Source: Gp6-AA40 sp036274155 (GTDB lineage: Bacteria > Acidobacteriota > Vicinamibacteria > Vicinamibacterales > UBA2999). Taken from it: 64,000 nucleotides of DNA. The DNA is taken from the NCBI GenBank assembly GCA_036274155.1, contig DASUGH010000014.1, positions 1 through 64,000 of the forward strand, given 5' to 3'. Shown piece after piece: positions 1 to 10,484 of this stretch; position 1 is the stretch's first letter; each line of letters begins with the position of its first letter. The translations under genes were made by a program, and so were the position numbers. A model generated the notes under the pieces. The model made no database searches. It was not told the origin of the DNA and was given only the letters and a program-made list of their open reading frames with translations.

Positions 1-1206
1 CCGCCACGACTCCTCGCGGCCGTCGATATGCCCCGTGGACTCCTTGGGGTCGCCCGTAAACCCAGGGCACACATAGAGCGAACCGTCCGGACCGATGGTG
101 TGGGCGTGCCGCCGATGGATCTCGCACGGCCCCATGTGGACGCCGTCCGGCGTCGGGAATCCCCGCCTGCGCGTCTCGTCGCGCAGGAACTGCATCTTCT
201 CGTCCAGGAAATGGCAGCTGTCGCAGGCGCCGGCGGGGGAGCCAGCGCCGGCGCCTGTCATGCACGTGCCGTTCAGCGGCTTGCCGCTGCTGCCGACCGC
301 GGTCAGCGGAATCACGCCCTTGGCGTGTGACGGGTCGAACGGCTTGATCACCGGCTTGAAGTTGATCTTGGCAATCCGATCGGCGAAGTCCTGCTCGCTC
401 AGGAAATCGAGCAGCGCCGGATAACTGTCGGCCGACGACTCGTCGAAGTTGCCGCCGATCGTGATCGGCACGAGCGGCGCCACGCGGCGGACGTTTTCGA
501 TGATCTTGTCGAAGGTCCCTTGGCGTCCGCGAAGGGGACGCATCCGGTTGTGCGTGTCGCGGTCGCCGTCGAGCGTGATCTTGACGCCCTGCAGCCCGTA
601 GGGGCTCAGTCGCTCGACGACCTCGGGCGTGAGCAGGAGTCCATTGGTGATGACGCTGACGCGCGGCTCGATGCCGCGCCCCGAGCAGAGCTCGTGGCAG
701 CGTTCGGCAAGGAAGTAGGCGACCGGCAGGTTCAGGAGCGGCTCACCACCGAACAGTGTGAGCATGAACCGTTGCGGCTTCACTTCGTCGAGCCGTTCCG
801 CAATCCACTCGGTGACCCGCTCCGCTGTCTCCAGGCTCATTTTGGCGGCGAACTTGTTGTAATCGCCGTGATCGCCCTGGAAACAGTAGTCGCAGGCAAA
901 GTTGCACTGCAGGGTGGTGAGCACCGTGATCCGCATCTGATCGGTGTCTTCACGCAGGTTGACGAAGTACTCGTCGAGTGCCCGGCGCTCGTGCTGGCGG
1001 CTCTCCACGATGAAGCCGTTCTCCTTCAACGTGCCGATCGTCTCGAGCTCGTCGTTTGAAAACGACGCTTCACCGCGGCCGATTCGTTCCAGCAGCCCCG
1101 CCACGTCCGGCGACACCAGCAGCTGGGCATCGGAGAACGTGTTCATCAGGAAGACTTCGTTGCGCTCGGTGACCGGTACCTGAAGGTTGAAGATGGAGGG
1201 CTGCAT
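1..1206 (-). CDS. Radical SAM/SPASM-type protein (3' end outside window)
   Basis: The minus frame is open from an ATG at 1206 to the window edge (402 codons) and has no stop, so the C-terminus is missing. The cluster C101-NFA-C105-DY-C108 is the CxxxCxxC motif that binds the S-adenosylmethionine 4Fe-4S cluster. It is followed by GGEPLL and other barrel elements. Later cysteines (CMTG...CDSC, then GPCEIH and LYVCPG) look like a SPASM-type auxiliary-cluster domain. Such enzymes often modify ribosomal peptides or act as anaerobic sulfatase-type maturases; the substrate cannot be told here. The first 100 residues resemble the N-terminal region of peptide maturases. An AGGGA sequence lies 7 nt before the ATG. 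An NtrC-type gene lies upstream on the same strand, and I found no convincing precursor peptide in the 370-bp gap. The family is secure and the role is unknown. Confidence 0.85.
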   Translation of the reverse strand, partial: MQPSIFNLQVPVTERNEVFLMNTFSDAQLLVSPDVAGLLERIGRGEASFSNDELETIGTLKENGFIVESRQHERRALDEYFVNLREDTDQMRITVLTTLQCNFACDYCFQGDHGDYNKFAAKMSLETAERVTEWIAERLDEVKPQRFMLTLFGGEPLLNLPVAYFLAERCHELCSGRGIEPRVSVITNGLLLTPEVVERLSPYGLQGVKITLDGDRDTHNRMRPLRGRQGTFDKIIENVRRVAPLVPITIGGNFDESSADSYPALLDFLSEQDFADRIAKINFKPVIKPFDPSHAKGVIPLTAVGSSGKPLNGTCMTGAGAGSPAGACDSCHFLDEKMQFLRDETRRRGFPTPDGVHMGPCEIHRRHAHTIGPDGSLYVCPGFTGDPKESTGHIDGREESWR

Positions 1207-1576
1207 CGTGGTTCCCTGCCGCGGCGCGTCCGCTGGACCTCGCGAATCCGAGCTCTATCGACCCGTTCAGATGGAGCCTCACCCGCTCCACCGTCTCAGT
1301 GCAGTGGCAACGCCCGTACCCACGGCCCAGCTTGCATGCAAACCCTTCGATTGCACGCAGAATCAGGTGCAGATCACGACGAGACGCGTTGTTCGGCCGT
1401 CAGCGCCGCCGCAGCGCGAATGGGTCAAGCCCTTGGCCCGCGGCCGTCTGGTGCGATGCGATCGCGTCTGAAGCCGGCGTAAAGCCGAGCTCAATGAACG
1501 CCGGCCAACTTTTTGACCGGTGGAGCCAGCGTCTTGCCGGGATCGAGGGGTTCTGACGGAAGGATTTCGAGCGGTC
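1207..1576. other. Intergenic gap between NtrC-type gene and radical SAM gene
   Basis: The gap is 370 bp. On the minus strand it holds several short open frames but none with both a good ribosome binding site and a recognisable precursor-peptide pattern. One 40-50 codon frame ending near 1400 has no ATG, GTG or TTG start. No clear terminator or promoter could be assigned. Confidence 0.5.
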
Positions 1577-2965
<1,389 letters not shown>

Positions 2966-2975
2966 GCAGTCGGCG

Positions 2976-2981
2976 AGTATA
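2976..2981 (-). promoter_or_regulatory. Candidate -10 box of the NtrC-type gene
   Basis: TATACT on the minus strand lies 10 nt before the ATG at 2965, predicting a transcript leader of only a few bases. No convincing -35 box was seen. Confidence 0.4.
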
Positions 2982-3065
2982 CTAAGTGATTGGCTGCGTT
3001 GGGAGCAGACACACGTGGGGCGGCGCCGCCCGAACCGGGGCCAGGCCGCCCCTGTCGTCGCGATT

Positions 3066-3311
3066 ATGATGGTGCTGTGGATCGTCTCCGGGCTCTCCCT
3101 GCTCGTGGCGATCGTGTCCTGGGTCCGGATACGGCGCGCGGCCCGGCGCCTCGACGAGCTGTCCCAGATGTACTGGGAGCTGCGCTACGAGGTCGGCGAG
3201 CTTCGGGTTCAGGTGGAACGGCTGTCCGGCAAGCCCCCTGAGCCGCCGCCGCCGCGTCCCGCAGGAAGAGTCGCCGACGCCTTTGTTCCCCTCACCACAC
3301 TGAAACGCTGA
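3066..3311 (+). CDS. Small single-pass membrane protein with coiled coil
   Basis: This 81-residue protein starts at the first of two consecutive ATG codons. The frame is open further upstream, but that part overlaps the promoter of the divergent NtrC-type gene. Residues 3-20 form a hydrophobic helix, and residues 22-54 are charged with a heptad pattern (RRLDELSQ, YEVGELRVQVERL), probably a cytoplasmic coiled coil. A proline-rich stretch follows. No enzymatic motif is seen. It ends 27 bp before lpd and may be cotranscribed with lpd, E2 and lipB. The function is unknown; it could be a small scaffold or membrane tether. Confidence 0.6.
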   Translation: MMVLWIVSGLSLLVAIVSWVRIRRAARRLDELSQMYWELRYEVGELRVQVERLSGKPPEPPPPRPAGRVADAFVPLTTLKR

Positions 3312-3338
3312 AACGGCCCATATCAAGGAGCCTTCGTC

Positions 3339-4751
3339 TTGCCGAACTACGATGTGGTTGTAATCGGCGCGGGCACCGGCGGCTACGTTGCCGCCATCCG
3401 CGCCGCTCAGCTCGGGAACAAGGTTGCGGTCGTCGAGAAACAGAAAGCGCTCGGTGGCACCTGCCTGATCTGGGGATGCATTCCCACCAAGGCGCTGCTC
3501 GAGCATGCGCACGCGCTCAAGATCGTCCAGAACGCGAAGGAATGGGGCGTGACGCTCCCGTCCGGAACCCCGTCGATCGACATGGGGCAGGTACAGGCCC
3601 GGAAGGACAAGATCGTCACGGGGCTCACCAAGGGCGTCGAGTATTTGTTCAAGAAGAACAAGATCGACTGGATCAAAGGCACGGCGCGCCTGAGCGGCCC
3701 CGGCAAGGTCCAGGTGGTCGACGGTGACGCACAGCTGCTCGAAGCGAAGGAGATTATCGTCGCCACCGGCTCGGCCCCGAGAAGCGTTCCGGGAATCGAG
3801 ATCGATCACCAGCGCATCATCACGAGCGACGAGGCGATTCAGCTGAAGGCGGTCCCGAAATCGCTGGTGATCATGGGCAGCGGTGCCGTCGGCGTGGAGT
3901 TCGCGTCGATCTACCGGCGTTATGGCAGCGAGGTCACGATCATCGAGCTGCTGCCGAGGCTGGTCCCGCTCGAAGACGAGGCGGTGTCGGCGGAGCTCGA
4001 GAAGTCGTTCCGGAAGCAGGGCATCAAGTGCCTGACCGGAACGAAGGTGACGCGCGCATCGGCAGGTGAGTCGGGCGTCGAGATCGAGGCACAGGATTCG
4101 AGCGGCGCCGTACAGAAGCTGTCGGCGGAGCTGCTGCTCGTGGCGACCGGGCGAGGCCCGGTGACCACGGGGCTCGGAGCCGAGGAGCTCGGCCTGGAGA
4201 TGCAGAAAGGCTACATCAAGGTCGATGAGCTCTATCGGACGTCGGTGCCAAACGTCTCGGCACTCGGCGACGTGATTACGCTCGGTAGCGGTGCTCATCC
4301 CCAGCTCGCCCACGTGTCGTCGATGGAGGGCATCATCGTTGCGGAACGCATCTCCGGGCGAGAGGTCCGGCCGCTCAACTACGATCACGTTCCGAGCTGT
4401 ACCTACTGCGATCCCGAGATCGGCAGCGTCGGCTTGACAGAGGCGGAAGCGAAGCAGCGCGGCCACGACGTGCGGATCGGCACGTTCCCGTTCGGCGTGC
4501 TGGGCAGGGCGAAGATGGCGGGCGAGACCGAGGGGTTCGTCAAGATCGTGGCGGGGAAGCAGTACGACGAGGTGCTCGGCGTCCACATGATCGGCCCGCG
4601 GTCGACGGAGCTCGTGGCGGAGGCGGTCGTGACCCTCAGGCTCGAATGCACGGTCGAGGAACTGATTCGAACGATTCACGCGCACCCGACGTTTTCGGAA
4701 GCGATCGGCGAGGCGGCTCACGCGGTGCACGGCGCGGCGATCCATATCTGA
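3339..4751 (+). CDS. lpd: Dihydrolipoyl dehydrogenase (E3)
   Basis: This 470-residue flavoprotein reoxidises dihydrolipoyl groups of 2-oxo acid dehydrogenase complexes with NAD+. It shows an N-terminal FAD-binding GAGTGGY, the redox disulfide C42-LIWG-C47 in GGTCLIWGCIPTK, a second GxGxxG motif for NAD (MGSGAVGVEF), and the C-terminal HAHPT catalytic motif with active base His449. The length is normal for the family. The start is a TTG with AAGGAG 8 nt upstream, which fits better than any later codon. The E2 gene follows after 55 bp and lipB after that, so this is an E3-E2-lipoylation operon. The usual Asn-Val of the redox motif is Ile-Trp here, an uncommon but conservative-looking variant. 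Confidence 0.97.
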   Translation: MPNYDVVVIGAGTGGYVAAIRAAQLGNKVAVVEKQKALGGTCLIWGCIPTKALLEHAHALKIVQNAKEWGVTLPSGTPSIDMGQVQARKDKIVTGLTKGVEYLFKKNKIDWIKGTARLSGPGKVQVVDGDAQLLEAKEIIVATGSAPRSVPGIEIDHQRIITSDEAIQLKAVPKSLVIMGSGAVGVEFASIYRRYGSEVTIIELLPRLVPLEDEAVSAELEKSFRKQGIKCLTGTKVTRASAGESGVEIEAQDSSGAVQKLSAELLLVATGRGPVTTGLGAEELGLEMQKGYIKVDELYRTSVPNVSALGDVITLGSGAHPQLAHVSSMEGIIVAERISGREVRPLNYDHVPSCTYCDPEIGSVGLTEAEAKQRGHDVRIGTFPFGVLGRAKMAGETEGFVKIVAGKQYDEVLGVHMIGPRSTELVAEAVVTLRLECTVEELIRTIHAHPTFSEAIGEAAHAVHGAAIHI

Positions 4752-4760
4752 GCATCCTTC

Positions 4761-4783
4761 GCAGCGCCGAGCTTCCGCTCGGC
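4761..4783. repeat. TTCA-type palindrome between lpd and E2
   Basis: CGCAG is followed by a perfect hairpin, GCCGAGC-TTCC-GCTCGGC. It is a copy of the dispersed palindrome family also seen near 26.23, 42.3 and 48.4 kb. It may act as a partial terminator or an mRNA processing site inside the operon. Confidence 0.7.
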
Positions 4784-4806
4784 GAACTGCGCTGGGAGAA
4801 ACGTCA

Positions 4807-6177
4807 ATGGCTATGGCGACACCGATCGTGATGCCCCAGATGGGCGAGTCCATTGCCGAAGGGACCATCGTTCGATGGATGAAGAAGGTCGGCGACCAGG
4901 TCGACCGCGACGAGCCGCTGCTGGAGATCTCGACCGACAAGGTCGACGCAGAGATTCCCTCTCCCGTCGCTGGCGTGCTGACAGAGATCAAGGTCGCGGA
5001 AGGCGAAACGGTTCCGGTCAACAGCGTCGTCGGCACCATCGGGCCGGCGTCCGCAGCGCAGGAGTCTTCCACTCCGGCGCCACCGTCTCCGCCGTCGCCT
5101 CCTCCGCCTGCGAGATCGGCAGCTGCGGAGGGTGGCGCGAGCCGGGCGGCGTCCTCATCCGGTCGCCGTGGCGGATCGTCGACGTCCCCGGAAGCTCCGG
5201 TGCACAAGCCCGCGTTCGAGTCGCCGGCGGGCAGGGCCGTCTCCGCTGAAGCTCCCCGGGACAAATCAGGTGCGGCCGCCGACGAGCGCCAGCGCATTTC
5301 GCCTCTGGTGCGGCGCATGGCGAAGGAGCACAACGTCGACATCTCCGAGATCCAGGGCTCCGGCGCAGGCGGTCGGGTCACGCGGGACGACGTGCTGCAC
5401 TATCTGGACGCAGCAGGACGGCCGGTGTCCGGCGACGCTGGTCCCGCGGCGCCCGGCGATCGCAGTGGTCACGAGGATCGGCACGGCGACCACGTCGAGA
5501 TCCAGCCGCTGTCGATCATGCGGAAGAAGATCGCCGAGCACATGGTGCTCAGCCGCCGTACGTCGGCGCACGTGCACTCGGTCTTCCACGTGAACTTCGC
5601 TACTGTTGCCCGTATTCGCGAGCAGCGCAAGGTGGAGTACGAGCGTCGCGGCGTGAAGCTGACGTACATGGCCTTCATCGCCAAGGCGGTGATCGACGCC
5701 TTGCGCAGGCATCGACTGATCAACGCGTCGCTCGATGGCAGCAACATCGTCTACCACAAGGAGATCAATCTCGGCGTCGCCGTGGCGATCGAAGGCGGGC
5801 TGATCGTGCCGGTGGTGAAGAACGCCGACGAGAAGAACATGCTCGGCTTGTGCCGGGCGATCGCCGACGTCGCCGAGCGCGCGCGGACCAAACAGCTCAA
5901 GCCCGAAGAGGTCCACGGCGGAACGTTCACCATTACCAACCCGGGACAATTCGGCGCGCAGTTCGGGATGCCGATCATCAACCAGCCGCAGGTGGCCATT
6001 CTCGGCATCGGCGCCGTCGAGAAGCGTCCGGTCGTGATCGACGATGCCATCGGCATCAGGCCGATGGCCTACCTGACCCTCGGCTACGACCACCGGCTCA
6101 TCGACGGTGCCACCGCCGATCAGTTCATGGCCGACGTCAAGGAGCAGATCGAGCGCTTCGACAGCAGCGAGGTCTGA
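4807..6177 (+). CDS. 2-oxo acid dehydrogenase E2, dihydrolipoyl acyltransferase
   Basis: This 456-residue protein is the acyltransferase core of a 2-oxo acid dehydrogenase complex. An N-terminal lipoyl domain carries lipoyl-lysine 45 in the DKVDAE motif. A Pro/Ala/Ser-rich linker of about 70 residues follows, then a peripheral-subunit-binding domain (RISPLVRRMAKEHNVD, GSGAGGRVTRDD), another linker and the catalytic domain ending in YDHRLIDG with the catalytic His and Asp. There is only one lipoyl domain. The E1 fused gene at 26.4-28.9 kb has a branched-chain-type ThDP motif, so I favour a branched-chain 2-oxo acid complex over pyruvate, but substrate choice cannot be read from E2. The start has GGGAGAA upstream. 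lipB follows 21 bp after the stop. Confidence 0.94.
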   Translation: MAMATPIVMPQMGESIAEGTIVRWMKKVGDQVDRDEPLLEISTDKVDAEIPSPVAGVLTEIKVAEGETVPVNSVVGTIGPASAAQESSTPAPPSPPSPPPPARSAAAEGGASRAASSSGRRGGSSTSPEAPVHKPAFESPAGRAVSAEAPRDKSGAAADERQRISPLVRRMAKEHNVDISEIQGSGAGGRVTRDDVLHYLDAAGRPVSGDAGPAAPGDRSGHEDRHGDHVEIQPLSIMRKKIAEHMVLSRRTSAHVHSVFHVNFATVARIREQRKVEYERRGVKLTYMAFIAKAVIDALRRHRLINASLDGSNIVYHKEINLGVAVAIEGGLIVPVVKNADEKNMLGLCRAIADVAERARTKQLKPEEVHGGTFTITNPGQFGAQFGMPIINQPQVAILGIGAVEKRPVVIDDAIGIRPMAYLTLGYDHRLIDGATADQFMADVKEQIERFDSSEV

Positions 6178-6198
6178 GAGAGGATCGTCAGTCCTGCC

Positions 6199-6888
6199 GT
6201 GTCGGCTCTTGAAGTTCGTCGGCTCGGAACCGTCCCTTACCTCCAGGCGCTGGCGCTTCAGCGGGCGCTCGTGGAAGAGCGCCGTGCAGAGCGGCTTCCC
6301 GATCTGCTGCTGCTGCTCCGGCACCCTCCGGTCATCACCCTCGGTGTCAAGGGGGATGGCGGCCGCTCGAATGTCCTCGCCTCTACGGAAACGCTCGCGG
6401 CGCTTGGCGTCGACGTCTGTGAGACCGGCCGCGGCGGCGACGTGACCTATCACGGGCCCGGACAGATCGTCGGCTACCCGATTCTCGATCTGAGGCCGGA
6501 TCGTTGCGACGTGCATCGCTACGTGCGCGACATCGAAGAGGTGATGATCCGGGTCTGCGGCGACTGGGGGATCGCGGCCTCGCGAATTCCCGGCCTGACC
6601 GGCACGTGGGTGGACAGTGCGAAGATCGGCGCCATCGGCATCCGCATCTCCCGGTGGATCACGAGCCATGGATTCGCGTTCAACGTCAACACGAACCTCG
6701 CGCATTTCGGCCTGATCGTCCCGTGCGGAATCTCCGACCGTGGCGTGACGTCGCTGCAGAAGGAAACGGGACGCGTGGTCAATGAAGACGACGTCGAGGG
6801 TGCGCTCGTACGGCACTTCGTGGACGTCTTCGACCGCACCATCGTGGGGACCGTGGGGGAGGTTGCGGCGGTTGGAAGGCGGACCTGA
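6199..6888 (+). CDS. lipB: Octanoyl-ACP:protein octanoyltransferase
   Basis: This 229-residue protein transfers octanoate from acyl carrier protein to lipoyl-domain lysines, the first step of lipoate assembly. The signature RGGDVTYHGPGQ is near residues 78-89, the catalytic Lys142 lies in KIGAIG, and the catalytic Cys176 lies in IVPCGI. The start is a GTG with a weak upstream site, 21 bp after the E2 stop, so translation may be coupled to E2. Placement after E3 and E2 fits a unit that builds and lipoylates the complex. No lipoyl synthase (lipA) is in the window. Confidence 0.95.
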   Translation: MSALEVRRLGTVPYLQALALQRALVEERRAERLPDLLLLLRHPPVITLGVKGDGGRSNVLASTETLAALGVDVCETGRGGDVTYHGPGQIVGYPILDLRPDRCDVHRYVRDIEEVMIRVCGDWGIAASRIPGLTGTWVDSAKIGAIGIRISRWITSHGFAFNVNTNLAHFGLIVPCGISDRGVTSLQKETGRVVNEDDVEGALVRHFVDVFDRTIVGTVGEVAAVGRRT

Positions 6889-6921
6889 CCAGCCTCCGCC
6901 AAGGCTTCGGCGGTCCGCCTC
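6889..6921. repeat. Hairpin repeat between convergent lipB and CNNM gene
   Basis: CCGCC, then a short spacer with AAGGCTT, then GGCGG form a stem-loop in the short convergent gap. The reverse complement matches 51919-51954 almost base for base over about 34 bp, so it is a dispersed repeat. It probably serves as a bidirectional terminator. Confidence 0.65.
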
Positions 6922-8254
6922 ACGGACTGGCTTGACTGGCGTCAGCCGCCGGGCGGGCTACGCGCGTCACGATCGCTTCGGCGACGCCGCGGCCGGCAAC
7001 GGCCGCTACCTCGAAACGCGCGTGGCTCCAGGTCACGGCGTCTCCCACCGCCGCAGGACGCTGAAGCAATGCCAGAATCAATCCGCTCACCGTCACGACG
7101 TCAGCGTGCTCCACCGGCACTTCCAGCGCCTCGCTGAGCTCTTCGAGACGTACAGTGCCGCGGACGATGAGCCGTCCGTCGGGCGCGCGATGCACCGGTT
7201 GACGGCGGCCGCGTCCTTCGTCGATTTCGCCGACCACCTCCTCGAAGAGATCCTCGAACGTGATCAGCCCCGCGGTTCCGCCGTACTCGTCCATCACCAC
7301 CGCCATCTGGGCGCGATTCTGCCGCATTGCCGTGATCACTTCGTCGAGCGGTGTCGTCATCGGGACGTAAGGTAGCGGCCGCGCGTCGCCGGCGGCGACT
7401 GGTCGATTCAGCACGTAGTGCCGCAGCACGTGCTTGATGTGCATGCTGCCGAGGATGTGATCGAGATCGCCGTCGTACACCGGATACCGGGTGTGCAGAT
7501 TGCGTCGGACGATGTCTCGGAGCTGATCGACGTTTGCGCCGACCGGAATGCCGACCAGCTGCACCCGCGGCACCATCACCTCACGTGCCGTCAGATCTCC
7601 GAAGGCGAAGAGCTCGCGCAGAATCCTTCCCGACTCGCCGCGAAGAAGCCCCCCTTCGTGGCTTTCCTCGATGATGTACTGCAACTCCTCGGATGTGTGA
7701 TACCGCTCCGCCTCGACCTCCTGACGATGAATCCCGATCAGGCGCAGCAGCCCGGTGCCGATGCTGTTCAGCCCGACGACTGCCGGATAGAGGACGAACT
7801 CGAGCGCCTGGATGAACGGCGTCACGTAGCGCGCGGTGTTCACCGCACGCTGCAGGGCGAGCGCCTTGGGCACCATCTCGCCTATGACGATGTGCAGGTA
7901 GGTCAGGACGGCGATCGCCACCACGCTCGCTGCGGTGTGCGCGGCAATCCAGCGGTACTCTTCGAGCGCCGCCAGCCGCGCCGCGATCCACTCGGCCAGG
8001 ACGTGCTCGCCGTACATGCCGAGCCCGAGGCTCGCCACCGAGATCCCGATCTGCGTCGTCGCGATGTAGCGATCCTGGCGTCTTGGATCCTCCAGAACCC
8101 TGGCCACCCGTCGGGCAAGCCGGCCTCCTTGCGACGCCTGGTGGTCGATGCTGGCGCGCGGAGCGCCGACGATCGCGAACTCGGCGGCGACGAACAGCCC
8201 GTTGGCGAGCACGAGCAGCAGAACGATCAGGATCGGGATCGCCACTTCCATCAT
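6920..8254 (-). CDS. CNNM/CorC-type membrane protein with CBS domains (second copy)
   Basis: The 444-residue protein has an N-terminal DUF21/CNNM membrane domain (hydrophobic helices in about residues 1-150, with the family GEMVPKALALQ motif). A pair of CBS domains follows at about 200-335 (EVMVPR, DEYGGTAGLITFEDLFEEVVGEI), then a CorC_HlyC-type C-terminal domain. Relatives are linked to magnesium/cobalt or sodium transport and older annotations call them hemolysin-like; ion specificity is unproven. The ATG overlaps the stop of the upstream paralogue by 4 nt, so both are translated from one mRNA and could form a heteromer. Confidence 0.9.
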   Translation of the reverse strand: MMEVAIPILIVLLLVLANGLFVAAEFAIVGAPRASIDHQASQGGRLARRVARVLEDPRRQDRYIATTQIGISVASLGLGMYGEHVLAEWIAARLAALEEYRWIAAHTAASVVAIAVLTYLHIVIGEMVPKALALQRAVNTARYVTPFIQALEFVLYPAVVGLNSIGTGLLRLIGIHRQEVEAERYHTSEELQYIIEESHEGGLLRGESGRILRELFAFGDLTAREVMVPRVQLVGIPVGANVDQLRDIVRRNLHTRYPVYDGDLDHILGSMHIKHVLRHYVLNRPVAAGDARPLPYVPMTTPLDEVITAMRQNRAQMAVVMDEYGGTAGLITFEDLFEEVVGEIDEGRGRRQPVHRAPDGRLIVRGTVRLEELSEALEVPVEHADVVTVSGLILALLQRPAAVGDAVTWSHARFEVAAVAGRGVAEAIVTRVARPAADASQASP

Positions 8255-9570
8255 GGCGCCGAACCTTCAGCCGGCGAGGCGTTCCGCCGGGCGAGCACCG
8301 ACTGCGGCGCCAGGCCCGCCACCCGCTCGACCTCGAACTCGTAGTCGCCGATCGCGACCGCCTCGCCTGGAGCCGGCAGGTGGCCGAGCGCCTCGGTCAC
8401 CATGCCGCCGATGGTGGCGGCGTCGCTGTCCCACGCCGTTTCGAGCACTACCGCCGCATCATCGACCGGCATGCTTCCAGGCAGCCGGACGCGGCCGTCG
8501 GGCAGGGTCTCGGTAATCGGTCCACCGGGCTTGAATTCGTCGCCGACGTTGCCGATCAGCTCCGAGAGCACATCCTCGAGCGTCAGCAGACCTGCCGTGC
8601 CGCCGAACTCGTCGACGACGAGCGCATGGTGCGACCGCCGCTCGCGCAGGTGACGGAGGATTCGATCGGCCGTCATGCTCTCGTGGATGCTCGTGATCGG
8701 CCGCATCACCCCCGCCAACGTCGTGTCGGTGTTGCCAGCCATGAGCAGCCGTGCCAGATCCTTCGTGTGGACGATGCCTACGACGTTGTCCAGCGAGTCC
8801 CGGTAGACCGGCAGCCGTGAGAACGGGCTCTGCACGACGCGGCGCACCGCCTCTTCGAGCGGCGTGTCGATGCTGAGGGCGGAGATCTTCGTGCGCGGCA
8901 CCATCAGCTGTCGCGCCTGACGCATGTTGAGGCGAAGCGCGCGCTGCAGTCGGCGGTGTTCGTCGGGTTCGAGAAGACCGCCGTCGCGGCTCTCCGCGAT
9001 GAGGAGCTCGATCTCCGCCGGTGAGTGAATGTGTCGGTGCCCGTGCGGAGAAGCGCCGAGTGCCCGCAGCAGCAGCAGCCCCGTGCCGTTCAGCCAGCTG
9101 ATGAACGGACGGTAAACCGCGAGCGAGCCGAACATGGGGACGAACGTGTAGAGCGACGTCTGCGTCGGGTACTGGAGCGCGATCGACTTCGGCACCAGCT
9201 CCGCGAACACGACCTGGGCGACAGTCAGTGCGAGCAGCACGACCGCCGCGGATGTGGACTGGGCGGCCACCGGCTGCAGCCCGCCAAGCTCTGAAAAGAG
9301 GGGAATCAGCCAGACGGCGATAGTGGCCTGGGCGTAGGCGCCGAGGACGAGGCTCGAGAGCGTGATGCCGATCTGGCAGGCGGCAATGTACCGGTCGAGC
9401 GCCGGCGGCGACTCGAGCATCGGCAGCAGCCAGGTTGCCAGGGGATTGCCGTTGGCGGCCAGCTGCTGGATCCGGCTGCGGCGAACGCTGACGGCGCTGA
9501 ACTCCGCCGCGACGTAGAGAGCGTTCACCACGATGAGCGCGGCAACGACGAGGATGGCCACGAGGACCAT
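8251..9570 (-). CDS. CNNM/CorC-type membrane protein with CBS domains (first copy)
   Basis: This 439-residue paralogue of the next gene has the same order: DUF21 membrane domain with FAELVPKSIALQ, two CBS motifs (QLMVPRTKI, VDEFGGTAGLLTLEDVLSELIGNV) and a C-terminal CorC_HlyC-like domain. It is the first gene of a two-gene unit, with a 4-nt overlap to its partner. Sequence divergence between the pair is high, so duplication was not recent. The 242-bp gap to the sigma factor gene on the other strand must hold two divergent promoters; I could not pick them with confidence. Confidence 0.9.
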   Translation of the reverse strand: MVLVAILVVAALIVVNALYVAAEFSAVSVRRSRIQQLAANGNPLATWLLPMLESPPALDRYIAACQIGITLSSLVLGAYAQATIAVWLIPLFSELGGLQPVAAQSTSAAVVLLALTVAQVVFAELVPKSIALQYPTQTSLYTFVPMFGSLAVYRPFISWLNGTGLLLLRALGASPHGHRHIHSPAEIELLIAESRDGGLLEPDEHRRLQRALRLNMRQARQLMVPRTKISALSIDTPLEEAVRRVVQSPFSRLPVYRDSLDNVVGIVHTKDLARLLMAGNTDTTLAGVMRPITSIHESMTADRILRHLRERRSHHALVVDEFGGTAGLLTLEDVLSELIGNVGDEFKPGGPITETLPDGRVRLPGSMPVDDAAVVLETAWDSDAATIGGMVTEALGHLPAPGEAVAIGDYEFEVERVAGLAPQSVLARRNASPAEGSAP

Positions 9571-9812
9571 GCGGGAGCCCTGTACTTAACACGGTTCGGC
9601 CGGCGGGCGCGTTCACGAGTCTGGTTACGGCTCAGCCAGACGGCATAGGATCTCGGCAAGTTGAGCGAAGTCAGCAGTTAGCTCAACCAGCTATTTTTGA
9701 TGAGTTTCCGGCATCGAGCCCGCATCGAGGGGCAATATCGTCGGGCTGCGCCCGCTTTTCAGGGAATAAGACCAATATGGTCGGTGTTCTCCCATTCAGA
9801 GGACACACCCCA

Positions 9813-10442
9813 ATGCAGACAGCACAGGAACGCCAGCTCATCGCCCGTCTTCAGACCGGAGACGGCGCAGCGGTGCGCGAGCTGGCGGACCGCTATGGTT
9901 CCCGGATCTTTCAGCTCGCAATGCGGTACATGAAGAACAGGGAAGACGCGGAAGAAGTCACCCAGGACGTTCTGATGAAGGTTTACCGCAAGGTCGACGC
10001 ATTTCGCGGTGACGCCGCCCTTTCGTCCTGGATCTATCGAATTACCTTCAACACGGCGATGTCGAGGCTTCGGAGCACCCGCGTGGCCCGCGCAGCCGAA
10101 CAGGAGCGGGAGCGGTCGCTGGCGGCTGAGATCGACGACGAGCGTATGCGAGCGCCGCGTCAGCCCGCGGACTGGACACGCATGCCCGACGAAGCGCTGC
10201 TGCGGGCGCAGCTGCGCCAGGCGGTCGCCCGGGCGATTGCCGAGCTGCCCGAGATCTATCGTGCGCCCGTCGTGCTCCGCGACATCGAGGGATTGAGCAC
10301 GGAGGAGGCGAGCCTTCGGCTGAACCTCAAGGATCAGACGCTCAAGTCGCGGCTGCATCGCGGCCGCTTGATGCTTCGCGAGAAGCTGCGATCGTTTGCC
10401 AACGGCCTCACGCTGCACCGCCCGACGCCGGCCTACTCCTAG
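9813..10442 (+). CDS. ECF-type RNA polymerase sigma factor
   Basis: This 209-residue sigma-70-family protein belongs to the extracytoplasmic-function group. Region 2 covers about residues 15-85 (ADRYGSRIFQLAMRYMKN, EEVTQDVLMKVYRKV, LSSWIYRITFN) and region 4 about 140-200 (IAELPEIYRAPVVLRDIEGLS, LKSRLHRGR). Regions 1.1 and 3 are absent. I chose the ATG at 9813, preceded by AGAGGA, over an in-frame ATG 36 bp upstream that has no ribosome binding site. No anti-sigma factor gene is adjacent, so regulation is unclear. The gene converges on an M28 peptidase gene. Confidence 0.92.
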   Translation: MQTAQERQLIARLQTGDGAAVRELADRYGSRIFQLAMRYMKNREDAEEVTQDVLMKVYRKVDAFRGDAALSSWIYRITFNTAMSRLRSTRVARAAEQERERSLAAEIDDERMRAPRQPADWTRMPDEALLRAQLRQAVARAIAELPEIYRAPVVLRDIEGLSTEEASLRLNLKDQTLKSRLHRGRLMLREKLRSFANGLTLHRPTPAYS

Positions 10443-10484
10443 CAGCCTGTGGCGAAGGCCGTGACGGGCTGCTGAGGCGCCGAG

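Noticed and set aside
1207..1576. Precursor peptide for the radical SAM enzyme
   Set aside because: The best frame ends near 1400 and lacks any usable start codon or ribosome binding site.
2982..5381. 799-codon minus-strand frame
   Set aside because: It runs antisense to lpd and E2, which have full motifs; the product is low-complexity Arg/Asp/Ala sequence produced by high GC content.
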